DNA of 64,000 nt, taken from positions 36,213-100,212 of the forward strand of contig JTDE01000266.1 in NCBI GenBank assembly GCA_014338405.1, in the 5' to 3' direction. Each line of letters opens with the position of its first letter. The first letter of the stretch is position 1. This document shows, one piece after another, positions 48,430 through 59,400 of this stretch. The stretch comes from Paragonimus skrjabini miyazakii. Lineage: Eukaryota; Platyhelminthes; Trematoda; Plagiorchiida; Troglotrematidae. The translations under genes were made by a program, and so were the position numbers. The notes beneath the pieces were generated by a model, which saw only the letters and a program-made list of their open reading frames with translations, was not told where the DNA came from and did not search any database.

Positions 48430-51400
48430 GTAATTGGTTGGCGGAATCAAGAATCTGGATTTATATGACCTCACGATTACCTCTGCTGTGGACTTAAAAG
48501 TCCTTCAAAGCAGCACGACCGGTCGAATCCGTTAGAAATACCTTTATTCACTGTGGCAGAACTCTAAACCGACACACCTTTACAAACTACTGTGATTCAA
48601 CTGCCTTTACTTTCATCACATCTGTGCCTTGTGTTCGTACCTGAGCCGGGCATAATGTTTTTATCCAATACAGTATGACCTCCTATAATAATGCAACGGC
48701 CTGAATCTAAGTGCGAGTTTCAGAAAGCAGCGGAATACTTCAAAGCTCTCATCGACTCGATATGTGAGGGTGGAAGCTGCAGGTTCAGTTAGAAAGAGTA
48801 GAGGATAAATCTCCGTAGATAATGAGTATGATAGTTCAAAGAAGTTGTCAATATTAATCCATCTGCAACCAGTGGGTGAAAGCCATTAGCAGACGACAAA
48901 CTTTCTCACAGCAAAACGCTGTGTCGATTTAGATGAATATCAGATGACCTAGCAATTCATTTGAGTATTTTCCCCTGAGTGTAACATATGAAATTGGGAT
49001 CAACAGTTGCCTGACGTTTCTAAATTTACATGTAGCAACAGACACAAACACCTCATGTAACCCCGCCGATGTCTGAACTTCTATAATTTCCCAGCAGTTG
49101 AACAAAAATACGCACTAATGTACTAACCGTCCAAATCAGCAAGACGTACCTCTAGGCAAGACTTTGACATATGCGTTCCACAGTGCTTCTACATAAGCAT
49201 AGTGCACCAAAGCGCCATCTAGCTTTTTTCATAACCTTTCACACCGAAGCATATTAATTTTGATAAATTTCGTCAAATAAAAATAAATAGCGATTGAACC
49301 GTGTGCACTCAGTGAAACACAAAAGTTGTCAGTCTTCCCTCGAGTAAGTTTAACCTAAAGTGAGTATCTCATATTTTGTTGACCACATTTTACGTTGCAG
49401 TACTAGAACCCGTAGATGATTGTTTCAGAATGAGTGAACGTTTTACCAAGTGAAAACAAATCTCTATTTCACGGAGAACCAAACCGTCAAATGTCTTGAC
49501 TAGTGACCTCTTCACTGTTTTGGGTCATACATTCAGATTCTCTTTACGTCATCTTAATACACAATTGCTAAGATACGTTGAAGCGTTGAAGAGCAGTCAA
49601 CTCAAGCATATGTCGTGTTTAAGCTCTGTTGTTCTTACACCTGGCAGAACGCAGTAATTAGCTAAGCCTCAGACTGCCGAACTATTAATTAGTTTTTTGG
49701 GATAAATAGTGATTTGTGTAAATACATTCTCCCTGTCAATGAATCAGAGGAAAATGGGTACATTCACTCTTTGCGTTTTACCTGACTTGTTCACAGTTTA
49801 AGAGGAAACACACTTTTTGAAGAATACACTTAGACGACTCTGTCAAATATGTAGTAAATTATTTGAATATGCGTTATCTTATTCATCATTGTTCCTTTTC
49901 AGTAATGTAAACTAATATGAAAATTTAGCTTTTCTGTTCAAGAACGGTGGAAAAATGGTGTGTTTATTGAATTGTGATTCACTTGTTATTTTATGGAAAA
50001 TCGTCACGGTAAGTTATTATGTCGTGTCCTCCCAGCTAACCGACGAAAAGTTTGACCTTATTACGACAGTCAGTGAATAGCGAGTGTGTGCACAAGACGA
50101 ACTGATTCCCCAAATTTAAGGGAATTATCATGTATCACAATTAATTGGCTTCAATGCCTTCCCTCGTAAACACAGAACGGATGATATGGTTGCCACTTCC
50201 TCAGTCTATCGTAAGGGGTTACATTTGAGTGTAAAACAAATACCACCAGTTAACAGATGAAATACTGCCGTTGGATGAGGAAAGTTCCAGGTTCTTGCGA
50301 AACAGTGTTATGAAAACCGTACATCAAGTTAAAAATGGTACATAGATACACTGCACATTCACTTATTGTCCCAGGTGGTGCATCACACTCCTGAATGAAT
50401 ACGAGTAAAAAAAATCCATCTTCCATGAGGATTTTTTACGATCAACTTTTAATTGTGTGTAGATTTGGTTACAGAAAGTAAAGGAACAAGTTCAGCATTG
50501 ATGACAATAAACACAGTAGCGTTACAAGCTGATCAAACATCACGTGCTCTAAATCCCCAAGGCTTAGGTCTGATTTTCAGCTATTCCGATTAGGTGCAAG
50601 TGAGTTATGTCAGTTTAGAAATCGCTTTGACCATTATGTCGGTGAAGCCAAAACGTAAATACAAGAAGTGTCCCACCTATAATTTTAAGCAAATTCCAGC
50701 TGAGTAATATACTCAATGAAGAATATACGCACACTGTGAAAACAATTTAGTTAGAAGCGAAAAATGAATGGTTTTATCACGTTTACCGACGAAATCCAAA
50801 TATGAGTACAGCTTCGATCTGATCCTTACATTTGTCTCTAAGAGTTATGAAACCGTTGCATCACTCCGTCGGCCAGTGAACGTACATTTTACACTATGAG
50901 AATAATGTCCAGTTCAACCGAACGACAATTTAGAAAAGCCTAAATGAGTCTTGCATTTCAGTAACTGTTATGAACCAACTACTGAATAACCTACTGCAGA
51001 ATTTCTTACTGAGCTGACGGAGGCCTTTGCAATCAAATGGCAACCACACCCCCGTAGAGCAAAATCTAAACAAAACCGTGTGTTTATTCTGGCCTTTAAA
51101 ATGCATTGCTTCACATGTGTACCAGGCTGATGATAAAATTAATCGCACATCTAATTAAGTACCTGCAAACAGTAAAATGTTTAGTGGAAGTTAGCTCAAT
51201 TTGAATACATATTGCATGAATTGTCACGTGCAAGATTCAAAATGTACGCCAATACTATTGCGACGAAGCTAACGGGCATTGGAACGACCGAGTAGTTCAA
51301 CCACTTGAATCCTGTGAAATCGTGCGCCACATTTCCCGGTAATCCCAAACGCTATGTATATAACCTCTCTTTCTTGGAGGTGAAAAAGGTTTGCTCGAGA

Positions 51401-51480
51401 CACCGTCACTAGGACCATGCTTTTGTTATCCACGTCGTAATAACAACCGGCAAGCGGTAAAAATAAAACATATCAACTTC
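48430..51480. other. No gene seen
   Basis: No supported exon or repeat; probably intronic if the exon f-g gene continues. Confidence 0.4.
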
Positions 51481-51484
51481 TATG

Positions 51485-52122
51485 AATAAGAAATGTGCGT
51501 TTATTAATCTCTTTGAAAGAGACCCTATTGCCAAAGGTATCTCAAGAAAGCTCAGAAAGTCAGTCGAAACAACCTACCCTTCCGCCTAGTCGTGCGTGAG
51601 TTTCCGTTCAACACCCGTTCAGTCACAACCCAAAGACAAAGTTCCATGTTCCACAATCAGCTGTCGTGTTTGTTTGCTCGTGTTGAGTTTACCACAAGAC
51701 GATTATCTGACAGAGTGCGTGAACATCATCGTGCCTGATTGAACAGTGGCTTGATTTAAACGGTTTCAAGCGCGACTGTTGCTCACTTAATAAATTCTAA
51801 AGACTTCGCCAGATTTTCTACCAGACTGCCCACCAAGTGTCAATAGATCGATTTAAAATGATGAGGTCCCGAATACTGATAGCTGTCAAAACCCTGACTT
51901 CCATGCTCAGAAGAAGTTTGTGGGGACACAACCTCTTTTGATCTACAATCAACCAAGCCCGCAATTTGGAACATTGATTGCGCAACTAATGGCAAACGCG
52001 TCGTCCTTAACCCCTACTGACATTTTCTGGCTGACCTCAATTGTCGTCTTCATATGCATTGGATTGCCATTATCATGATGACCAGAAACAGCAAACCAGT
52101 TTGTTTGCTGTTTTGTCGTTCT
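51485..52122 (+). mobile_element. Penelope-like element copy E: C-terminal fragment and 3' terminus
   Basis: From 51490 the plus strand reads, across several frames, KKCAFINLFERDPIAKG and SRKLRKSVETTYPSA, matching the thumb-to-nuclease linker of copy A. Then come TTRRLSDRVREHH (second half of GIY-YIG), VSSATVAHLINS, and a C-terminal piece with MLRRSLWGHNLF. The 3' motif is at 52075-52096 and the element ends near TTTGTCGTTCT at 52122, the same end as copy D. It is riddled with stops and shifts. Copies D and E are the same subfamily in opposite orientations. Confidence 0.8.
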
Positions 52123-52132
52123 GATCACTACA

Positions 52133-52354
52133 ATGGTTATTTCTGAACGAATTGAAACGTTTGTGTCCACTGGATATAAGACTCAGGTTATGTCAACATG
52201 TTGGGTTATTGAACGAAAACAAACTCCGAGTAATGACTGCAAAGAAGTCACTGAGGTTGGTTTACCGCTGCGCCCTGTAATTCGTGGCGATTTAAGTGTC
52301 ACCTTATGTGCTATTGCCAACCATTCAACTAACGCGAACACATTCGACCTGTAG
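52133..52354 (+). other. Unassigned open frame after Penelope copy E
   Basis: A 73-codon frame ending in TAG begins 11 bases after the end of copy E. The middle (CWVIERKQTPSNDCKEVTEV) looks protein-like, and four Cys are present, but there is no clear acceptor and no recognised domain. It could be a terminal exon or a chance frame. Confidence 0.2.
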
Positions 52355-53290
52355 TTGTTCAACCAAGTCTAGATATTAAGAGTCCTCTTGAATTCTCAAA
52401 AGGCGGGTCGGCCAACCTATGAAATTCGGTCCAGAAATCCACATGAGTTATTCGTTTAATGCTGTGTTTGAAATATCTGTATACACATATAGCTGCACAT
52501 TTATATTGTAAAAATAACACACAACATCTTACCGATACTACTCATTCAGTTTGGTTAAGATCAAGCTCGATGTTATGAAGAATATCTTACGACCAAATAA
52601 AAATGGTAATTGTGCCGAAGAATAGATGGCTTAACCAAGTTGAAAAATGCAGGCAGCACCAAAGGTAATGAATAAGATGCTTCAAGGATCATAGCTATAT
52701 TTTAAGCACCTGCCAGAGAAGTTGTATCCAAATAATCTGGGAATATTTTCAATAGCAGTTCTATCCTCATAAAGGCGGTTTAAAATTAGCAACATTTAAC
52801 ACTGATCGAGTTTTCTAAGTGGTTTATCGCTTCCCTGGTAACCCGCCCAAAGCAGTGAGAATGAATCACTCTATCTTGTGCAGGTTATCGGAACCTCGTC
52901 GCCGTCTTGACCACTGACGTAGATCCTTCTCAATAAATCCAATCGATATATTGGTCCAAATTTATACACTCTTTATACAGTTGTACTGGCATGAAGGTCA
53001 ATTACCTCAAACATATGTTTGTCTATATTCTACCTTACAAAATATCACTTGTTGTCTCACAGTGGTTGATATCTGTCTGCCAACTTTTTGCTGCGTTCAT
53101 TCACCGCTTTTGGTCTCAACAAAAAAATGCGCGTGTAGTTCATCTCTAAGGGGCAGAGTAAATAGCAGTATTTTTTTCGGGGGATTTACTCTGACGTGGT
53201 AAAATTGTCAACATCTATCAACTATTCCATAAATAGGTTTCAGTGATTTACTATAAGCTTGTCTGCTTGTTAACATTTTTGTGATTTTAG

Positions 53291-53488
53291 CGGGCAATCA
53301 CCTCGAAGCAAGGAATGATTTCATGAAGATGTGTAATATTGTGTCAACTACTGAGTGGAGTAACACCCCGTCAGTTGATTTTAATTTAGTTAAGGTGTAT
53401 GCATTCTGTGTAGAATTCTATCAAGCAGATAGGTTCAATCTGCACACGAGATCACGGATAGTCTCAATGGTTGTCAGTGGCTCTCGCG
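53291..53488 (+). CDS. Candidate host exon
   Basis: The acceptor GTTAACATTTTTGTGATTTTAG ends at 53290; a possible donor GTAATC starts at 53489. The exon is 198 bases and phase 1 at both ends, so it is symmetric. It would fit after a phase-1 exon such as exon d, though 12 kb away. The product includes GNHLEARNDFMKMCNIVSTT and VYAFCVEFYQADRFNLHTRS, a pattern suiting a helical soluble domain. I do not recognise it. Confidence 0.35.
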
Positions 53489-53519
53489 GTAATCTGAAAT
53501 ACGTAAAATAATTGATGTA

Positions 53520-54540
53520 ATTAGGTAGTTGAGGTCTTTTGACTACCTGTCTTAAATTTGAATGGTAATAGACCTCATCAACATTATAAGTCCTGCTTGA
53601 TGTTTCTAACCTCTCACAAACGTTGTTTAGCTAGACAGACTTTATGGGTTCGGTGCACACAAACATTCTCACCATAAGTTTTTATCAATCCATTCGTGTA
53701 TCTACCGTGATGTTTACTGTGTTTGGTAGTGAAGTTTGATGTTATGTTACTATTTGATCTAGGTTAGAACCAGTGTATTCAAATGAAACCATTCCAGCTG
53801 TGCCTTGATATCCATCAAATCATGTTGCCGTTAATCAGAGTTGCGCCTTATCTGAGTTGCGTATGCTGATGGAAACCAATTAACACAGAATAAACAACAC
53901 GGGGCTAAAAAGTTCGCATGACTCAGATAATTATCGGAACAATTGTTCTACTCATTAAGTACGAGCTATAAGCCAAACTGCAACTGTTTAATCGATGCGA
54001 CTTTGGAAACCAAAACTTGACGAGTGAGAATGTAACGTTTACAGATCCAAAATCGGGAATTGTTTTAGAAAATGGCAATGAAACAGATACATCTTGATTC
54101 AGGTAAACTAAACAATGGGTGGAAAATTTACTGCTAGAAGCAAACCAGAAAATGGCTTGAAACAGCTATGCACACTTGACTAATTTGATATGCCACCCCT
54201 GTGCATAAATATGTAATTCTCTTTTTATTTTTCACACAATAAAATTCGTTACCTTCTATATTTGTCAATGTTTTGGTTCATGGATACAGACGAATGTCAT
54301 GAATGGTAACTTTGTACATTTCAAGGTGGCTGCATATTGCACAACGTTCTTCTGAGAAGTAAGGTATGTTAAAGGAACACTTTGATACAGTAGCATTTGT
54401 TAAGAATGCATGTGGTAAAGCTTACAAACAGAGGTATTTTGAAGTGTACTGTAATCAACGAAAGTAAATACCATGGTATATGAAAACATACCAGGCGGCT
54501 GTGATGTACAGTTTCAAAAAGCTACTGCTGCCTGGTAAAC
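53520..54540. other. No gene seen
   Basis: AT-rich non-coding sequence up to the start of the second Gypsy fragment. Confidence 0.4.
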
Positions 54541-54543
54541 AGC

Positions 54544-54884
54544 TTGATCGAACGAAACAATCGTACTGTGATGACAATCCTACGTGCCTTTATTGAACGA
54601 CACCAGTCAGATCGTTGGGATGAAATCCTGCCACAGTGTCTCTTAGCCTATAAGGCTGCAGTCCATTCGAGTACAGGGTACACACCCTCACTACTAACCC
54701 TAGGGCATGAGCTACGCCGGCCAATCGAAGTACTAACATCGCTGGCGCCGGCCGAATGCACAGGGTTGCCACAATATGTCAAGGAGCTGGGCGAACGGTT
54801 GAGCGTCGCTTATAAAATTGCCGCCCAGCATCAGTCAAAGTCGCAACACCATCAGAAAAGCTGTTATGACCGTACAGCAAATGG
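54544..54884 (+). pseudogene. Gypsy integrase fragment (family 2)
   Basis: The frame reads LIERNNRTVMTILRAFIERH, the region starting at the catalytic Glu of the DDE core, then DRWDEILPQCLLAYKAAVHS, STGYTPSLLTLGHELRRPIE, and a helical tail. This is the conserved region from the third catalytic residue onward in Gypsy integrases. The part before the Glu is missing and the part after about 113 codons is lost in the gap. There are no stops, so it is younger than the element at 15.4-19.4 kb. Confidence 0.9.
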
Positions 54885-55152
54885 NNNNNNNNNNNNNNNN
54901 NNNNNNNNNNNNNNNNNNNNNNNNNNNNNNNNNNNNNNNNNNNNNNNNNNNNNNNNNNNNNNNNNNNNNNNNNNNNNNNNNNNNNNNNNNNNNNNNNNNN
55001 NNNNNNNNNNNNNNNNNNNNNNNNNNNNNNNNNNNNNNNNNNNNNNNNNNNNNNNNNNNNNNNNNNNNNNNNNNNNNNNNNNNNNNNNNNNNNNNNNNNN
55101 NNNNNNNNNNNNNNNNNNNNNNNNNNNNNNNNNNNNNNNNNNNNNNNNNNNN
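54885..55152. other. Assembly gap of 268 N
   Basis: Undetermined bases inside the second Gypsy fragment. The size differs from the 100-N gap and may be an estimated length. Confidence 0.99.
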
Positions 55153-55153
55153 G

Positions 55154-55175
55154 GAGGCACTGGGGTCAGTGCCTC
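55154..55175 (+). other. Perfect 9-bp hairpin before the polypurine tract
   Basis: GAGGCACTG and CAGTGCCTC flank a GGGT loop, four bases before the purine run that primes plus-strand synthesis in the second Gypsy element. The position suggests it belongs to the element, but a role is not known to me. Confidence 0.7.
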
Positions 55176-55191
55176 ATTGAGAGGGGAGTAG

Positions 55192-55480
55192 TGTAACAAT
55201 ACAGAAACTGTTGCGCATGCGATTTAAACTTTCCGCTGACGTTTTCTTTTTTGTTAATGCTTTACAAATATATCGGAAAAACACGCTTATACATAGCAGA
55301 AACGTTCGACATCCGGTCTCTAAGAACGGAGTTGTGTAACCCAATAAAACATTTCGCACCCTACAATTACCTCGGTCATGGCAACAACGCTGGACTAGCT
55401 CGGCACGTAATCCCCAATCGTTGTTTCGAACTCTTCTATTCTACCAGAACCTTTGTGAAATTTAAAACAGATTGATTTGT
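55192..55480 (+). repeat. 3' LTR of the second Gypsy fragment (partial)
   Basis: The LTR starts TGTAACAATACAG directly after the purine tract. It holds TATA-like and polyadenylation-like signals and merges without a visible boundary into AT-rich DNA, so the right end is approximate. Confidence 0.55.
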
Positions 55481-57514
55481 TTGCACCTCAATTGCTCCGT
55501 TTTGTTATGCAACTACTTACTAACATTCTAATTGTTTAGCTGTTTGACCTACGCTATCACTAATCAAGTATTCACGTTTTGTCGCTTCTGTCGCGTTCAC
55601 ATCTATCAAGCGTAAATCGGCCAGTTTTATTTACCCTCATCTCCTCATGTAAATAAACGTCAGGAATGCATTAGGGAAAAAATTTTTGTTGTTGAAACTT
55701 GCTTCACTTTTCTGACCACAATTGTTAGGATCTAACAAATGTTGGTGGACACTTGTAAAATCTTTGCACAGCATGTTTGTACATTATAGATAATTTAGAT
55801 AAACTTTGGGCAGTACGTCAGTAAGGCATACAAATGGTAGAATTTCCAAGGTACCACGCTAGTCTAATCAGAGTGAAATGATGAGCCAATCAAAAATATC
55901 ACTTCCAATTGTCAGCACATTAAGTGCCTTCCCTAGGTTCAAGGTTTACTTTACGCGAAGTCAGGCAAAATGTCTTATCTGTCCTGTGATTCGGATTTTA
56001 CGACCGGCTTCCTTATTGATTTTTGGGAGGACTTGCAAAACAGTCAAAACGGCAGCTGTCCGTAGTGTACACTTCGAAAAACAATCGGGCACAGGCAAAA
56101 CGCTTAATCGATCGGTTGAACTTATTACACTCAACAACGGGTAAACGATAATCTTCCATTGTTTCAGTCAATGTCCCACTGACTGCAGCAGATCAGTATT
56201 TAGACACAGATTACCTGGTTTAGGTTGATTGTTCCGGGAGGACGGATTTTCAGCGAAGATACGGTGTACGAAGAGCTGTTTTGTTAAATGTCAGCCTAAA
56301 GCTATATGATTAATTGTAACCACTGATTCCGAAGTTCGAGCTATCTGATGAAGTTTGATTTCGACCGGATACAGCCACCAAAATGCCAGTACTCTTTCAC
56401 CTCGTTTAGATGGATGACGTAATATGCCGCCAAGTTCATTCGTTTAAGAGAGCTTACGGTGAAGTTTGAACAGTGGGCTCGAAGAATATTCTGGATTCAA
56501 CTGGTCTATGCGAAATAACGGTTGTCAACCCAACCCAAGCGAATATCTCTAGAGTTAGATGTGGAGCTGAAACAAATTACATACACAGAAGAAACTATTA
56601 AGCGAAAAGCGGGACGATGCCAGTCAAACACTACGGCTCACAAACACATGGTTTCAGATAGAATTAGTTTCCACTGACGTGTTATTATTGTCCCGGTAGA
56701 CACATTCTAAAAACAGTACACAACATCTCATAACAAGACGCTGTGTTTAGCTGATGATTAAACATTTCGAAAGTGTGAACTCGTACGGTGTGCTAAATAG
56801 CAATTATCTGTGGAATTCTGGTTATCACTTTACGGACATTGACTGTATATTCTGGCAATCTGCCACGTATTCCTTCCAATTCAACGACACTTTTTCAATA
56901 GTATATCCTGCATCACGGGTCACATGAGTGTTTCCTACTTCATAAAAGCTTTTATTAAAAAGTACTGAACTCAGAGGTCACCTGATCTATCAAGTAGAAG
57001 CAACGGTTGGATCATAGAGGAATAACATATGTTTTGTTTACTGAAAGTGAATTCGGTTCTTGTAAATCTGGTGACCGGGCGCATCAATATCAACTAGGAA
57101 ACCTATGACAATGTGGAATAAAGTATATTCCAAGTAGTTACACATACTGACGGCCTTGCCGTTAGTTCAACGCGAAAAGACTTCTACCTAGGATCATCTG
57201 TTAAACTATGCTTTAAATAACTGAACACGTGTTTGCCGTCTTGCAGGGAAACACGTGGAACTTTATCAAGCGTATTGTTACAAGGTCATGAAAACATCCA
57301 GAATACCAACGGTTAACTTGATTGACTTTACCTGCATAAATCTACCAAACAGATGCGATCAGCTGATATGAATGTTCATCCTAAGCCACTGTCTTAGCGT
57401 AAGCCAGTCAGGTCAACGTCATTTCTCCGAAAAATGCCGACGGATACGGCAGTGAAGAGTTACAACTTCGACCTATTTTACAACGGCCAGCCGTATTACC
57501 CTTAGATAAAAAAA
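55481..57514. other. No gene seen
   Basis: The 88-codon frame at 55878-56144 has a GTGKT string that recalls a nucleotide-binding loop, but no supporting context, so I leave it unassigned. Confidence 0.4.
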
Positions 57515-57679
57515 TTATGAACATTCATCAACCCACTCCATAACATCAGGTGCTCCATTTGAAAAAACCTGAAAGATCTTTCCAATGTTTACAGGTTCAT
57601 ACGCTGGTAAAGGAAAGTGCAACATCTTTGCTATTTGCTCATGTCTCCATGTTGATAAGTAAAAATTGGTGCAAGTTGG
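57515..57679 (-). CDS. Candidate terminal exon of a minus-strand host gene
   Basis: On the minus strand the acceptor is excellent: a run of nine T, then GTAACACCTTTCAG. Read in phase 0 the exon gives 54 codons and a TAA, including LSTWRHEQIAKMLHFPLPAY and GKIFQVFSNGAPDVMEWVDE. It does not resemble the LINE ending just upstream. The sequence looks like a folded soluble domain end. I do not recognise the family. Confidence 0.5.
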   Translation of the reverse strand, partial: PTCTNFYLSTWRHEQIAKMLHFPLPAYEPVNIGKIFQVFSNGAPDVMEWVDECS

Positions 57680-57839
57680 CTGAAAGGTGTTACAAAAAAA
57701 AAGAATGGAGATGAAAAGGTTATGCTGCCGGTTGCAAATAGTTCCGCAACGAACACCGAAACACACGGCAACGACATTCATACAAATGTGTGCAGTTGAT
57801 GACCTGTGAGACTCGGATAATATAACGGTTAGCGAGCTC

Positions 57840-59400
57840 GTACTTGTTGATCGAATAAAAGTTTAAAGATCTCAACCGATTCAGTCGTGACCGAACAGTT
57901 GGGCAGTGCGTTCTAATGTGAAAAGACCCTGACTGCGAAACAGTTTTGTCTACAGACTTATTTGTCTGTTCCATTATTCATCCTCAACAAGTGACCGATA
58001 AACCACACATCCTTGTTTGATGGGAGATGTGCTGATGAATGACCCGGATTATGGAGTATACTGACGGTAAGAATTACGTCTCCCCTGAGATGTATGTAAT
58101 TTATTGGGAAGTAACGTAATTCAGCCAACCTCTCCGGGTAAGAGGTTTTTCTGAGCCCCGTAGTTCTTATAGTGGTCCGCCTTTTAGCACTTTCATTAAA
58201 TGTCAAATCTTTTTTAGGATAAAGGCGACAAACTTGCTTGTTCTTGTCAAAGGGTAGATGGATTACGGAAGCAAACATGGTGGGAAACACTTCAGGGTCG
58301 AATGTTCCACAATTTTTTCATAGGAGGCTTAGGTTATTGTGCCTTTCTATACAAGGCGACACCATTTGTTGACAAACTCAAACTGTATGTCACTATGGTC
58401 CTCAGATCACTTTCACATGCTGACATGAACAGCTTCCTGCCTACACGGTATTATGATTTTACTGGCAATCACGCATGACTTCACATTAGTTGACACTGGA
58501 CAGTAAGTTGTTTCTATGAACATGTGTATTGGTAAATCCACCAAAGGTTTGCAGTTTCAAAATGCCAACCCCACTTCTTGTGTATGATATGACTTCCCGG
58601 AGCAGAAGCTTAGGATTTACCTTCAGCTTTTCAACAAGACTGCATTGACAGTAAAATCGGTCATCGTTAATAGCAATCAGGATGTGATTGAGCCACATCA
58701 TATACTCAGCAAACGCAAGTTCAGTTTGTGCTAACTTGTACCTATTCCAAGTTAAACGTCTCAGTGTAATCAAACCCCTGGTTTCACTTCCTAGGTATCT
58801 GGGCTCTCCACTGGGTCGAGGACGTCTTACTGGAACATGGCTGTTAACGAAATCAAAGGTTCAATCGACGACCAGCTGCCAGTGATCACTTAGGCCAAAG
58901 GCAGTAAAACAGCCTTGCCAGTCAAATTTAGCAAGCCGTTTTTTACTCCCGCGAAATTTGCGTCGCGATCGGCTTGTAGACCCTAATTTTGAAGAATATG
59001 CTGTATTGTTCCGTGTAGTTAGCTGAATTCAATTATCCCGTGATCACTACGACCAAGTGGAGCTGTGAAATTTAGATTGCTTATTCTGTCAGCCTCACTG
59101 GTAGGAATGTAATCAAGACAAGGCGGCGCTTGGCTCACCCACAACCTCGTATGGTCCTGGACACGCTGAAATAGTCCAGCTTCAATCACCGCCTCCAAGA
59201 AATTCTCAGCAGAAGAAGACGTTGCAGTGTTGACTAAAAGGATTTCGAAATGTACCTCCCGCTGATTAAAATCTTTGATTATCAAAGTACAAGCACAACA
59301 TAAAGATGACTTTCTACGCAGAGCGTTGTGCAAAGCTATGTTGGCATTTTTGTGTGTAGAAGGCCATTTGTATATAACATCAATCAAATAAGTTAGGAGT
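57840..59400 (-). mobile_element. LINE remnant (CR1/RTE-type): endonuclease, linker and C-terminus, RT palm deleted
   Basis: Read on the minus strand. The APE-type endonuclease end (59387-59019) has LIIKDFNQREVHFE (GDFN box), ENFLEAVIEAGLFQRVQDHT, a CLDYI box and LGRSDHGIIEF with the catalytic SDH. The linker (59018-58486) includes KLAQTELAFAEYMMWLNHIL and KLKVNPKLLLREVISYTRSG. At 58290-57850 the C-terminal region follows: YPERLAELRYFPINYIHLRG, then in another frame CFAVRVFSH and NALPNCSVTTESVEIFK, the usual end of such LINEs. The RT palm is missing between about 58480 and 58290. Many stops and shifts; inactive. Confidence 0.85.

Larger units (their letters stand above)
54541..55480 (+). mobile_element. 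Second Ty3/Gypsy fragment: integrase end, gap, polypurine tract and 3' LTR
   Basis: An integrase C-terminal part (54544-54884) runs into an assembly gap. After it come the gag-pol end, a purine-rich run (GAGAGGGGAGTAG, 55179-55191) and TGTAACAATAC at 55192, the start of a 3' LTR. The LTR has a TATA-like ACAAATATATCGG near 55264 and AATAAA near 55344. Its end is not determined; 55480 is an estimate. The fragment is on the opposite strand from the element at 15.4-19.4 kb and clearly from another family. Confidence 0.75.

Noticed and set aside
52079..52160. A membrane segment at the start of the frame at 52082-52354
   Set aside because: The hydrophobic part overlaps the 3' end of Penelope copy E, so it is not host coding sequence.
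55878..56144. P-loop protein suggested by GTGKT
   Set aside because: A single five-residue match without flanking motor or kinase motifs is expected by chance.
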